Under the pieces are notes generated by a model. That model searched no databases, was not told where the DNA came from, and worked only from the letters and a program-made list of their open reading frames with translations. Position numbers and translations under genes: made by a program. DNA of 46,339 nucleotides from Mesorhizobium sp. WSM3626 (GTDB lineage: Bacteria; Pseudomonadota; Alphaproteobacteria; Rhizobiales; Rhizobiaceae), in assembly GCF_000513935.1 (NCBI RefSeq), contig NZ_AZUY01000032.1, positions 11,973 through 58,311 of the forward strand, read 5' to 3'. Each line of letters opens with the position of its first letter. The first letter of the stretch is position 1. This document shows, piece after piece, positions 8,940 to 17,179 of this stretch.

Positions 8940-10088
8940 ATGCAGGCAAAATCACAGGCCAAACTCGGCATCGGCGTCATCGGATGCGGCAACATCTCGA
9001 TGACTTACCTGCGCAACGCCGCGCTTTTCGGCGGCATCGAATTGCGCGCCTGCGCCGATATTTCGGCCGAGATGGCGGCGTTACGGGCCAAGGAATACGG
9101 CATTCGGGCACTCGCCGTCGATGCGCTGCTGGCCGACCCCGAGATCGACCTCGTCCTCAACCTCACCATTCCGGCGGCGCATTTCGACATTTCGTTCTCC
9201 GCCCTTTCGGCGGGAAAGCATGTCTTCACCGAAAAGCCGCTGGCAATCTCGGCCAGCGACGGGCGCCGGCTGGTGACCGAGGCGGCCAAGCGAGGCCTGC
9301 TGCTCGGCTCGGCTCCCGATACCTTCCTTGGTGCGGCCGGACGCAAAGCGCGCCGCCTGATGGACGAAGGCGCCATCGGCCGCCCGGTCACCGGCACCGC
9401 CTTCATGATGGGACGCGGCATGGAACACTGGCATCCCAACCCGCAGTTCTACTATCAGCCTGGCGGCGGCCCCGTATTCGACATGGGACCCTACTATCTC
9501 ACCATGCTGGTCAATCTGCTCGGGCCGGTCGCCCGCGTCATGGCGATGGCGACGAAGGGCCAGGAGGAACGGCTGATATCGGCCGAAGGGCCGTTCAAGA
9601 ACACCAAATTCAAGGTCGGCACGCCGACCAATGTGCTGTCGCTGCTCGAATTTTGCTCCGGCGCGACCGTCACCTTCGGCGCATCATGGGACGTCTTCAG
9701 GCATTCCAACCATCCGATCGAACTGCACGGCACCGAGGGCTCACTGCGCCTGCCCGACCCGGACACGTTCGGCGGCACCGTGTCGCTGTCCGAACGCGGC
9801 GCTGAGTGGAAGGATTTCGCCAGCGAAGGCGAACTCTATGGTGCCCGCAACTGGCCTTACGCAGCGCCTGACCGCGCCAATTACCGCATGCTCGGCGTCG
9901 CCGATCTGGTACGCTCGCTGCAGACCGGTGCGACACCCCGCGCTTCCGGCAATCTGGCCCTGCATGTGCTCGAGATCATGGAAGCGACCCTGCATTCGGG
10001 CGAGACGAAAAGCTCGGTTGCGATCACAGGTGACGTCGTCCAGCCGGCCCTGCTCAGCGAAGACGAGGCACGCGGCCTGCTCGCCTGA
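8940..10088 (+). CDS. Gfo/Idh/MocA-family NAD(P)-dependent oxidoreductase
   Basis: A full-length 382-residue member of the glucose-fructose oxidoreductase/inositol dehydrogenase family. Rossmann motif IGVIGCGNIS (about 11-20), EKP motif at 98-100 (HVFTEKPLAIS) and the C-terminal substrate domain with GGGPVFDMGPYYLTMLVNLLGP, the usual GG-x-D-x-G-x-H-like segment in which the family histidine is tyrosine here (GPYYLT). GGGAGGG lies 11 bases before the ATG. It is followed after 18 bases by a hydrolase gene, so the two probably form an operon. It would oxidise or reduce a sugar, sugar lactone or cyclitol; the missing histidine at the DMGxH position makes a non-standard catalytic arrangement possible. 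Confidence 0.92.
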   Translation: MQAKSQAKLGIGVIGCGNISMTYLRNAALFGGIELRACADISAEMAALRAKEYGIRALAVDALLADPEIDLVLNLTIPAAHFDISFSALSAGKHVFTEKPLAISASDGRRLVTEAAKRGLLLGSAPDTFLGAAGRKARRLMDEGAIGRPVTGTAFMMGRGMEHWHPNPQFYYQPGGGPVFDMGPYYLTMLVNLLGPVARVMAMATKGQEERLISAEGPFKNTKFKVGTPTNVLSLLEFCSGATVTFGASWDVFRHSNHPIELHGTEGSLRLPDPDTFGGTVSLSERGAEWKDFASEGELYGARNWPYAAPDRANYRMLGVADLVRSLQTGATPRASGNLALHVLEIMEATLHSGETKSSVAITGDVVQPALLSEDEARGLLA

Positions 10089-10106
10089 CCCGCAGCGGAG
10101 ATGACG

Positions 10107-11057
10107 ATGACACTCGATCCGGATGCATTGCGTGCCCTCGAAATCGGCCGTGCCGCCGGCGGCGAACCGTTCGAGAATGGCAGCGTGGCGGCGGCACGGG
10201 CCGCCTATATCGCTTCGTTCCCGACTCAGCAGGGCGAGCACGAGGCGGTCGCGGCTACCGGACAGCAGCAGATCGACGGGCCGAACGGCCCGGTCACGAT
10301 CCGCATCCATCGCGGTATCGGCGCGCCGCAGACCGGGGCGCGCGCCGTGCTGTATCTGCATGGCGGCGGCTGGGTGATCGGCAATCTCGATTCGCATGAC
10401 GAGATGTGCCGCTGGCTGGCCAATCTCGGCAACGCCGTCGTCGTCTGCCCCGATTACCGGCTGGCGCCTGAGCACAAGTTTCCCGCCGGGCTGGAGGATT
10501 GCGCGGCGGCGCTCCGCTTCATGGCCGGGAACGCTGGCGAACTCGGCATCGACCCAGCCCACATTGCCGTTGCCGGCGACAGCGCCGGCGGAAACCTTGC
10601 CGCCGTGCTGGCGTTGCTTGCCCGCGACGGGCTGGCGCCGCCGCTTGCCGCCCAGATCCTGATCTATCCCAACACCGATGCCCGCCAGGCGGCGGACAGC
10701 TACCGGCGTTTCGGTGACGGCTTCGGGCTCACCGCCGCCACCATGGCCTGGTTCCGCGACCACTATGTGCGAACGCCGGACGACATCGCGGATTGGCGCG
10801 TATCGCCGCTGCTGGCCTCCAGCGTTGCCGGCGCACCGCCGGCCTTCGTTGTAATCGCCGGCCACGACATCCTTGCCGACGAAGGCACGGCCTTTGCCGA
10901 GCGCCTGCGCACCGACGGAGTGCCGCTGATGCTGCGACACTGGCCGGGTCAGATCCATGGCTTCGTCTCGATGGGCCGGTATATACTGGCCGCGCGGCAA
11001 GCGGTGAGCGAGGCGGCGGCCTGGCTTCAGCGGCAGACGGGTGTTCAGGCCGACTGA
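10107..11057 (+). CDS. Alpha/beta hydrolase, hormone-sensitive-lipase (HSL) family
   Basis: A 316-residue esterase-type hydrolase. Oxyanion-hole motif HGGGW (85-89), nucleophile elbow GDSAGG with S160, acidic residue D254 in GHDILADEG and histidine H284 in GQIHGFVSM complete a credible catalytic triad in the right order. No signal peptide, so it is cytoplasmic. Two in-frame ATGs are 6 bases apart; the second, at 10107, is chosen because GGAG is 6 bases upstream of it but directly abuts the first. It follows the Gfo/Idh gene and could hydrolyse an acyl-sugar or a lactone made by it; the family is broad and the substrate is not determined. Its end overlaps that of the convergent LacI gene by 13 bases. 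Confidence 0.92.
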   Translation: MTLDPDALRALEIGRAAGGEPFENGSVAAARAAYIASFPTQQGEHEAVAATGQQQIDGPNGPVTIRIHRGIGAPQTGARAVLYLHGGGWVIGNLDSHDEMCRWLANLGNAVVVCPDYRLAPEHKFPAGLEDCAAALRFMAGNAGELGIDPAHIAVAGDSAGGNLAAVLALLARDGLAPPLAAQILIYPNTDARQAADSYRRFGDGFGLTAATMAWFRDHYVRTPDDIADWRVSPLLASSVAGAPPAFVVIAGHDILADEGTAFAERLRTDGVPLMLRHWPGQIHGFVSMGRYILAARQAVSEAAAWLQRQTGVQAD

Positions 11058-12079
11058 CGCATCACCAGGGTCGCGCCAAGCTTGACATTGCGCGCCAGAT
11101 CCTGGCTTGGCGGGTCAGCCTCGTCCAGAAGCGCCAGCAGGATCTCGACGCTGCGGCCAGCCATGGCGGCGAAGTCCTGCGCCATGGTGGTCAGCGCGGG
11201 ACAGGTGTAGCGGCTCAGCGGATGATCGTCATGAGCGGCGACACGGAAATCGCAATCGGCGCGGCGGCCGATCTTCAGCCCGCGCGAGAAGGCAGCCGAC
11301 ATCACGCCGAAGGCGAGACGGTCATTGGCGCAGAGCAGCGTGCGGGCCGGCAGGCCGCCGTTCCCGAGCGTCCTGTCCATCCATTCGTGACCGATGCGCT
11401 CGAAGTCCCAGCTATAGTCGCCCGCCGCCTTGAGAACGGTGGGCTCCAGGCCGGCGGCGTGCATCGTGTCGATATAGCTCTGCAGCCGTTCGCTCGAATT
11501 GTGGTTGACGTGCGGGATGTCGACATAGACCGGCGGTTCGCCGGACCGGCAGAGATAATCCACGATCGTCGAGGTGCTCTGGTGGTTGTCATTGCCGACG
11601 AACGGCGTGTCGCCTTCGATATAGGTGTCGAAATAGACGATCGGGATGTCCTCGCTCATCCGCTCGAAGACGCCGGGCTCGGAGACCAATCCCAAGGGCG
11701 CGACGATGGCGCCGGCGACCTTCAGCGACATCAGCGTCCTGACCGATTCGGCCTCCAGCTTCGGCGAACCGTGCGAGGAGATGACGATCGGCCAAAACCC
11801 TTCGTCGCGGCAGCGCAGTTCGATGCGGCTGACCATCTCCGCGTAGAACGGATCTGTGATCGCCGGCACGACGATGCCGACATTGCGGGTGCGCTTGCGA
11901 TTGAGATTGCGGGCAAAAACATTCGGCTGGTAGTCGGACGAACGAAGCGCCGCCTCGATGCGCGCTCGTGTCGCCGGCTTCACGCTGGCCGGATCGTCAA
12001 AGTACTTCGACAGGGTCGGCCGGGACACGCCGGACGCCCTGGCGAAATCATCCATTGTCCGGTGCGTCTTTTCCGCCAT
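11045..12079 (-). CDS. LacI-family transcriptional regulator
   Basis: A 344-residue sugar-responsive regulator. The HTH is MDDFARASGVSRPTLSKYFD (about residues 9-28), followed by the hinge helix region RARIEAALRSSDYQPNVFAR, and then a periplasmic-binding-protein-like effector domain beginning NVGIVVPAITDPFYAEMVSR. AAGGAG lies 12 bases before ATG 12079; the frame is open to 12163 but the HTH begins just after the chosen start. It is divergent from the tagatose-type kinase/GatZ operon (12338-14571), with palindromes in the gap, and convergent with the hydrolase gene. The most likely target is the kinase operon, possibly also the Gfo/Idh-hydrolase pair. Confidence 0.93.
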   Translation of the reverse strand: MAEKTHRTMDDFARASGVSRPTLSKYFDDPASVKPATRARIEAALRSSDYQPNVFARNLNRKRTRNVGIVVPAITDPFYAEMVSRIELRCRDEGFWPIVISSHGSPKLEAESVRTLMSLKVAGAIVAPLGLVSEPGVFERMSEDIPIVYFDTYIEGDTPFVGNDNHQSTSTIVDYLCRSGEPPVYVDIPHVNHNSSERLQSYIDTMHAAGLEPTVLKAAGDYSWDFERIGHEWMDRTLGNGGLPARTLLCANDRLAFGVMSAAFSRGLKIGRRADCDFRVAAHDDHPLSRYTCPALTTMAQDFAAMAGRSVEILLALLDEADPPSQDLARNVKLGATLVMRQSA

Positions 12080-12166
12080 CGATATTTCAGGCTCCTTGCC
12101 CTCAATGCCAGCCTTCGCGCACCGGCCAGAATCAGTCTTGCGACCATTGCGCTGAGGCAGCATTGC

Positions 12167-12188
12167 TTGACCGAACTTATTCAGTCAA
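12167..12188. promoter_or_regulatory. Inverted repeat TTGAC-N12-GTCAA near the LacI gene
   Basis: TTGAC at 12167-12171 and GTCAA at 12184-12188 are perfectly inverted arms in the LacI/kinase intergenic region. The same half-site is used in the palindrome at 12227-12246, about 60 bases away, which suggests two operators for one repressor. Assignment to the LacI protein is inference. Confidence 0.4.
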
Positions 12189-12226
12189 ATTTCCATGTTT
12201 CCACTACAACGCAAAAGCATTGCGCA

Positions 12227-12246
12227 CGTCAAATTATTAATTGACG
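12227..12246. promoter_or_regulatory. Candidate LacI operator overlapping a -35 box
   Basis: CGTCAAATTATTAATTGACG pairs at 8 of 10 positions. Its right half, TTGACG (12241-12246), is a good -35 for the plus strand and is followed by a 17-base spacer and TAGGTT (12264-12269) as a weak -10, about 70 bases before the kinase start. Binding here would block the promoter of the kinase/GatZ operon. Confidence 0.5.
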
Positions 12247-12337
12247 CTTTAAAAATGGCAACTTAGGTTTTGAACCCGCACGGACATGCGGATGGCGCAC
12301 GGCAACGGACGCCGTCGGTCCGGCAGATGGTGAGGAC

Positions 12338-13291
12338 ATGAAGAAACTGGTTTGCGCCGGCGAGATCCTGGTCGAGATCATGGCCGAGCGGATCGGCCAG
12401 AGTTTTCGCGCTCCCGGCCCGCTGGTCGGTCCGTTTCCGTCAGGCGCTCCCGCCATCTTCATCGATCAGGCGGCGCGGCTCGGCCAGCCGGCCGGGCTGA
12501 TCGCGGCGGTGGGCGACGACGATTTTGGCCATTTGAACATCGAGCGCCTGCGCGCCGACGGTGCCGACATCTCAGCCATCACCGTCCATCAGGGTGCTGC
12601 GACCGGAACCGCCTTCGTCACCTATGAGACCGATGGCAGCCGGCACTTCGTCTACAACATCAAGCAGAGCGCCGCCGGCCTGATCGAGATGGGCGCGGAA
12701 GCGCGCGCGCTGCTGGCCGGCGCCGACCATTTTCACGTCATGGGCACATCGCTGTTCTCGCCCGAGGTGATCGAGGTTGCCCGCAACGGGATCGAAGCCG
12801 TCAAGACGCGCGGCGGCACGGTCTCCTTCGACCCCAACATCCGCAAGGAGATGCTCGATCTGCCGGGCATGCGCGACGCCTTGCATTTCGTGCTGTCGAA
12901 GACCGATGTGTTCCTGCCGAGCGGGCCGGAACTCTTCACTTTCGCCGTGGCAAGCGACGAGGAGAGCGCGGCGCGCGAAATGCTGGACCGCGGCATCTCC
13001 GCCGTGGTCGTCAAGAAGGGCGCGCAAGGCGCGGTCCATTACGACCGGTCAGGACGCATCGCTTCACCCGGATTCGTTGTCGACGAAATCGACCCGACCG
13101 GCGCCGGAGACTGTTTTGCGGCAGCCTTCGTCTCCTTCTGGCTGCGTGGAGAGGGACCCAAGAGAGCGCTCGAGATCGCCAATGGCTGCGGCGCACTGGC
13201 GGTGACGAAGAAGGGACCGATGGAGGGCATCGCCTCGCTGGCCGAGGTCGAGGCGTTCATCGCGACCAGCAGGACCGGAGCACCGGCATGA
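12338..13291 (+). CDS. PfkB-family sugar kinase, probable tagatose-type kinase
   Basis: A 317-residue ribokinase-like kinase. Early motif AGEILVEIMAE, substrate-side PSGAPAIFIDQAARLGQPAG (about 36-55), glycine-rich PTGAGDCFAAAFVSF with GAGD at 255-258. It overlaps the following GatZ/KbaZ-like gene by 4 bases (ATGA), so the two products are made together. Kinase followed by a GatZ-like protein is the gene pair known from agrobacterial tagatose utilisation, in which tagatose becomes tagatose 6-phosphate and then fructose 6-phosphate. On this context the sugar is probably D-tagatose or another ketohexose; sequence alone shows only that it is a PfkB kinase. The divergent LacI gene is the likely regulator. 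Confidence 0.92.
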   Translation: MKKLVCAGEILVEIMAERIGQSFRAPGPLVGPFPSGAPAIFIDQAARLGQPAGLIAAVGDDDFGHLNIERLRADGADISAITVHQGAATGTAFVTYETDGSRHFVYNIKQSAAGLIEMGAEARALLAGADHFHVMGTSLFSPEVIEVARNGIEAVKTRGGTVSFDPNIRKEMLDLPGMRDALHFVLSKTDVFLPSGPELFTFAVASDEESAAREMLDRGISAVVVKKGAQGAVHYDRSGRIASPGFVVDEIDPTGAGDCFAAAFVSFWLRGEGPKRALEIANGCGALAVTKKGPMEGIASLAEVEAFIATSRTGAPA

Positions 13292-14571
13292 GCCAGGCGA
13301 CCGACAGGCTGGCCGCCATAGCGACGCGCCGTGCGGCCGGCGAACGCTGTGGCATCGCCTCGATCTGCTCGGCCCATCCGCTGGTCATCGAAGCGGCGCT
13401 GCGCCACGGCAAGGCGCGCGGCGCCGACGTCCTGATCGAGGCCACATGCAACCAGGTGAACCACGAAGGCGGCTATACCGGCATGACACCAGGCGATTTC
13501 CGCCGCTTCGTCGAGACGATCGCCGGCAAGGCCGGCTTTCCCCTGGACAGGCTGGTGCTCGGCGGCGATCATCTCGGCCCCAATCCCTGGAAGCACCTGC
13601 CGGCACTTGTGGCCATGGAGAAGGCATCGCGCATGGTGGATGCCTATGCCGAGGCCGGCTTCACCAAGATCCACCTCGACGCCAGCATGGGCTGCGCCGG
13701 CGAAGGCGCGTCACCGCCAGACGCGACAATCGCCGCGCGCGCCGCCGAACTGGCCGAGGTGGCGGAGGCCGCGATTGAACGAACAGGCGGCGCCAGGCCT
13801 GTCTATGTCATCGGCACTGAAGTGCCGGTGCCGGGCGGTGCCCTGGAAGCGATGGACCATCTGGCGGTGACGACACCGGAGGCGGCCCGCGAGACGGTGC
13901 GCATCCACCGCGATGCCTTCAGCCAGCGCGGCCTCGACCAGGCCTTCTCGCGGGCGATCGGCGTCGTCGTGCAGCCGGGCGTCGAATTCGGTAATGCCGA
14001 GGTGATCGCCTACCGGCCGGAACGCGCCCGGGCGCTCGTCGGCACGCTGCGAGACCTGCCGCAATTCGTCTTCGAGGCCCACTCGACAGACTACCAGCCG
14101 GTCGCCGCGCTGAGCGCTTTGGTCGATGACGGTTTTGCCATACTCAAGGTTGGGCCATGGCTGACCTTCGCGCTGCGCGAAGCGCTCTACGGATTGAGCC
14201 ACATCGCCGACATTCTTGCTCCCGACCCGGCTCGGGAAAGCCTGCCGGCGGCGATGGAGCGCGTCATGCTGGCGGCGCCCGGCAACTGGAAGAATTACCA
14301 TCACGGCTCCGAGGCCGAGCAACGGATCGAGCGACATTTCTCCTACAGCGACCGTATCCGCTACTACTGGCCCGCGCAGGCGGCGCGGCAGGCCGTGAAC
14401 GCGCTGATACAGGCGCTGGGCGAGCGCGACATACCCTCCCCCCTGATCAGCCAGTATCTCGGCCGCCTCGACAATGCGGTGGCGAGCGGGTCGGTCGCGC
14501 CAAAGGCCAGGGAACTCCTCATCGCAGGCGTGACGGATGTTCTCGACATCTATGCCAGAGCAACTGGCTGA
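13288..14571 (+). CDS. GatZ/KbaZ-family protein, probable tagatose-6-phosphate 4-epimerase
   Basis: A 427-residue protein of the family named after the non-catalytic subunit of tagatose-bisphosphate aldolase. Characteristic TIM-barrel segments are present: GIASICSAHPLVIEAAL, VLIEATCNQVNHEGGYTGM, VLGGDHLGPNPWK, TKIHLDASMGCAGE, then FEAHSTDYQP and LKVGPWLTFALREALYGL. No GatY/KbaY catalytic subunit gene is visible, so an aldolase-subunit role is doubtful. Several family members instead act alone as tagatose/fructose 6-phosphate 4-epimerases, and the 4-base overlap with a PfkB kinase fits that: kinase then epimerase gives fructose 6-phosphate. Family assignment is strong; the epimerase reading is inference. 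Confidence 0.9.
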   Translation: MSQATDRLAAIATRRAAGERCGIASICSAHPLVIEAALRHGKARGADVLIEATCNQVNHEGGYTGMTPGDFRRFVETIAGKAGFPLDRLVLGGDHLGPNPWKHLPALVAMEKASRMVDAYAEAGFTKIHLDASMGCAGEGASPPDATIAARAAELAEVAEAAIERTGGARPVYVIGTEVPVPGGALEAMDHLAVTTPEAARETVRIHRDAFSQRGLDQAFSRAIGVVVQPGVEFGNAEVIAYRPERARALVGTLRDLPQFVFEAHSTDYQPVAALSALVDDGFAILKVGPWLTFALREALYGLSHIADILAPDPARESLPAAMERVMLAAPGNWKNYHHGSEAEQRIERHFSYSDRIRYYWPAQAARQAVNALIQALGERDIPSPLISQYLGRLDNAVASGSVAPKARELLIAGVTDVLDIYARATG

Positions 14572-14668
14572 TCGACCCTGACCACGCCTCGGCGCAGCAC
14601 CTGGAAAAACCAATGACGTGCGGCGCCAGCTTTTCCGGCGTGTCGGTGTAGTGCCGGACGGCAGTCCA

Positions 14669-14697
14669 CCGGGAAAGCGCCGGCAACGCCTTCCCGG
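14669..14697. terminator. Hairpin between convergent GatZ and SIS genes
   Basis: CCGGGAA-A-GCG and CGC-C-TTCCCGG pair with one mismatch around CCGGCAA. It lies between the 3' ends of two convergent genes (14571 and 14706), where a bidirectional terminator is expected. No T-run on either side. Confidence 0.4.
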
Positions 14698-14705
14698 CCG
14701 CAACC

Positions 14706-15497
14706 TTATTCGCCACGCATCGTCGCCTGGAAGGTCGGCAGGTGTTTCTTCTGCGCTTCCAGCATGCGTTCGCGGTAGACACCGTAGATGACGTCGGTAT
14801 CATGCAACGTCACGCCGGCGATCGTCGGCGAGGCGAAGACCGGCAGTTCGATGCCGCGCTTGGCGAGTTGCTCGGCCGTGCGGGCGATCAACTCATGCGC
14901 CAGGATCATGGCGAGCACCGTCGATGAGCCCGACACCGGACGGCTCCAACCTTCGACCGGTACGATGGCGTCCTCGATCGGCGAGCAGGTGTCGATGACG
15001 AGATCCGCCGCGTCGGCCAGCCGCTTGCCGGAGGAATGCGTCGCCGGCTTGTCGAGATTGTTCTTGCTGGTCACCGCGACGACGAAGATACCGCGCTTCC
15101 TGGCATAGAGAGCGGTGTCGATGCCGGACGAATTGCGGCCGCTGTGGCCGAAGATGATGATCGAATCGCCCTTGTTGAGCGGCTGGTGGTCGAGGAATTT
15201 CTCGGCATACTTTTCAGTTCGCTCCAGCCACAGAAGCTCGCGCACCCCGCCGGCGCCGAGCACGTTGTGCCACATAACGCGCGGGTCGGTCAGCGGATTG
15301 AAGCCGACATAGCTGCCGTAGCGCGGGAACACTTCCTGCACAGGCAGCACCGAATGGCCCGAACCGTAGAGATGGACCAGCCCGCCGCCTTCCAACGAAT
15401 CGGCAAAGCGGCTGGCGGCCTGGCCGAAGGCCTCTTCATTGGATTTCGCTGCCTTGTCGATGAGAGCGGCGAGACGGTGGATGTAGAGATCGGACAC
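14706..15497 (-). CDS. SIS-domain sugar-phosphate isomerase-like protein (UPF0309 type)
   Basis: A 263-residue cytoplasmic SIS protein. The phosphosugar-binding serine loops are LVHLYGSGHSVLP (about 40-52) and IIIFGHSGRNSSGID (around 113-127), and a conserved VTSKNNLDKPATHSSGKRL segment follows. The overall pattern matches the UPF0309 group often found beside N-acetylglucosamine-type transporters. It is the last gene of the minus-strand operon headed by a sugar-binding protein, and follows a GntR/HutC regulator, a ROK-like kinase and a PIG-L-like deacetylase. In that context it could isomerise or deaminate an amino-sugar phosphate, a step for which no NagB gene is visible. Reaction not established. 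Confidence 0.88.
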   Translation of the reverse strand: MSDLYIHRLAALIDKAAKSNEEAFGQAASRFADSLEGGGLVHLYGSGHSVLPVQEVFPRYGSYVGFNPLTDPRVMWHNVLGAGGVRELLWLERTEKYAEKFLDHQPLNKGDSIIIFGHSGRNSSGIDTALYARKRGIFVVAVTSKNNLDKPATHSSGKRLADAADLVIDTCSPIEDAIVPVEGWSRPVSGSSTVLAMILAHELIARTAEQLAKRGIELPVFASPTIAGVTLHDTDVIYGVYRERMLEAQKKHLPTFQATMRGE

Positions 15498-15536
15498 GTG
15501 GGTACTCCTGTTTAGGTGTCTGCTTGGGAGGGTGGA

Positions 15537-16307
15537 TCAGCTTCGCGGATTGGACGGGACGCGCCCGGCGCGCAGCGTCGAGCGGATTTCGTAGCGGTCG
15601 CCGCGCATGATGGAGACGGTGAATTCGAACGGGCCGCGCTCGTCGGTGGTGATGCGCTCGACGATGAAGGCGGGGCTGCCGGCGGGCAGGTCGAGCAGTT
15701 CGGCATCCGCCGCCCCAACCGCGCCGACGCGGTAATTTTCCCGCGCGGCCACCGGCACAATGCCGTAGTGACGCTCCAGCGCCTCGTAGAGCGAACCCTG
15801 CAGCAGGCCGGCGTCGAGGAAGCCCGGCACGCGCGCGGCCGAAAGCTGCGCCGTCTGGATGCCGATCGGCTCGTTGTTGCCCAACCTGAGACGCCGGATG
15901 CGCACCACCGGATCGCCCTCCTCGATCTCCAGCGCGCCGGCGGCAGCCGCATTGGCTGATGTCAGTCCGCAGTCAAGCAGGCGCGAGCCGGCGACCACAC
16001 CCATATTGCCCATTTCCTGGGTGAAGCTGGTCAGCTCGCGCGTGCCGGCCACCAGCGTGGTGGAGCGCACGAAGGTGCCGCGGCCATGCTCGCGCCGTAA
16101 CAGTCCGCCTTCCTCCAGATTGCGCAGGGCGTGGCGCAAAGTGATGCGGCTGACACCGAACAGGGCACACAGCCGGTCTTCGGCCGGGATCTGGTCGCCG
16201 GTCGCCCATTCGCCGCTCTTGACGATGGCGCGGATCGCCTCCTCGACCTGATACCAGAGCGGCTCCGGCCGTCTGCGGTCCGGCTGCTGAAAACTCGCTT
16301 GGCTCAT
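15537..16307 (-). CDS. GntR-family transcriptional regulator, HutC/NagR subfamily
   Basis: A 256-residue regulator with an N-terminal winged helix (LWYQVEEAIRAIVKSGEWAT, then DRLCALFGVSRITLRHALRN and the wing GLLRREHGRGTFV, residues about 17-77) and a C-terminal UTRA ligand domain (VVRIRRLRLGNNEPIGIQTA; SPAFIVERITTDERGPFEFT). ATG 16307 forms an ATGA overlap with the stop of the kinase gene, so translation is coupled. HutC-type members such as NagR/DasR sense amino-sugar phosphates, which agrees with the rest of the operon. A palindrome over the -10 of the operon promoter (21097-21114) is its probable target, giving autoregulation. Confidence 0.93.
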   Translation of the reverse strand: MSQASFQQPDRRRPEPLWYQVEEAIRAIVKSGEWATGDQIPAEDRLCALFGVSRITLRHALRNLEEGGLLRREHGRGTFVRSTTLVAGTRELTSFTQEMGNMGVVAGSRLLDCGLTSANAAAAGALEIEEGDPVVRIRRLRLGNNEPIGIQTAQLSAARVPGFLDAGLLQGSLYEALERHYGIVPVAARENYRVGAVGAADAELLDLPAGSPAFIVERITTDERGPFEFTVSIMRGDRYEIRSTLRAGRVPSNPRS

Positions 16308-17179
16308 CGCACCTGTCTCCACTCTTTCCCCGCGCGACCAGCCAATGCCGCGCCGATAAGGCCGGCGCCCGGGCCGAACCGGCCGGACCGAACCTCGATG
16401 CCACGCAGATGCGACGGCAACTGGCGCCGCAGCGCGGCAAGCAGCGGTGGTCGGATCACGTCCAGCGCCTCGGCCAGTCCTCCCGAAATCAGAACCGCCT
16501 GCGGATCGAGCAGCGCCACGGCGCCGGCAAGCGCGGTGCCGAGCCGCCGCGCTGGCACTTCCAGCAAGGTCTGCGCGGCGAGTTCCCCGCCTTGGGCGGC
16601 GGCGATCAGCTGGCGGCCATCGGCGAGGCCAATCTGGGCGGCAAGCGCATCGAGTGCCCGGCCCGAGGCGACGCGCTCCAGCCAGCCACTGCGCTCCTCG
16701 CCATGATCCTTGATGTCGGCGCAGGCCCAGCCGAACGAACACGCGCCGCCATGCGCGCCGGCAACGATGCGGCCGTTGGCCAGCACCGCCGAGCCGATGC
16801 CGGTGCCGATGGCGAGCAGGATCGCATCCGACATGCCCTTGGCCGCGCCCTCGACGACTTCCGCCAGCAGCGCGATCTGCGCGTCATTGCCGAGCGCCAC
16901 GGGCAGGCCTGGAAACAAGGCCTGGATGTCGACGCCGTCGAGAAACGGCAGGTTCGGGATCCAGCGGCAGACGGCACCTTCGACAAGCCCAGGCACCGCG
17001 ATGCCGAACGCCTCGATCGCCCCAGCCTCGGCGCGCAGGGCCCGGACGCGGGCGACGAACGCATCGAGACTGACCGGCGCCGGCTCGCGGCTCGGCATGT
17101 CCAGCGCACCTATGTCGCCGGTGAAGACGGCGGCGCGCAGATTGGTGCCGCCGAGATCGATGGCCAGAACCCGCGTCAT
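16304..17179 (-). CDS. ROK-family sugar kinase-like protein lacking the zinc motif
   Basis: A 291-residue ROK (repressor/ORF/kinase) protein. The ATP phosphate loop LAIDLGGTNLRAAVF is intact (residues 5-19), as is the catalytic aspartate in ALGNDAQIALLAE and the adenosine loop LISGGLAEALD. The expected substrate motif GEIGH is replaced by GACSFGW, and the zinc-binding CxCGxxGC that normally follows is absent: the region reads CADIKDHGEERSGWLERVAS. The start ATG 17179 overlaps the stop of the PIG-L-like gene (ATGA). In an operon with an amino-sugar-type importer it probably phosphorylates an N-acetylated or free amino sugar, but the altered site makes specificity uncertain. Confidence 0.88.
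   Translation of the reverse strand: MTRVLAIDLGGTNLRAAVFTGDIGALDMPSREPAPVSLDAFVARVRALRAEAGAIEAFGIAVPGLVEGAVCRWIPNLPFLDGVDIQALFPGLPVALGNDAQIALLAEVVEGAAKGMSDAILLAIGTGIGSAVLANGRIVAGAHGGACSFGWACADIKDHGEERSGWLERVASGRALDALAAQIGLADGRQLIAAAQGGELAAQTLLEVPARRLGTALAGAVALLDPQAVLISGGLAEALDVIRPPLLAALRRQLPSHLRGIEVRSGRFGPGAGLIGAALAGRAGKEWRQVR

Noticed and set aside
9741..11000. A 419-codon minus-strand open frame opposite the Gfo/Idh and hydrolase genes
   Set aside because: Antisense shadow of two genes with intact catalytic motifs.
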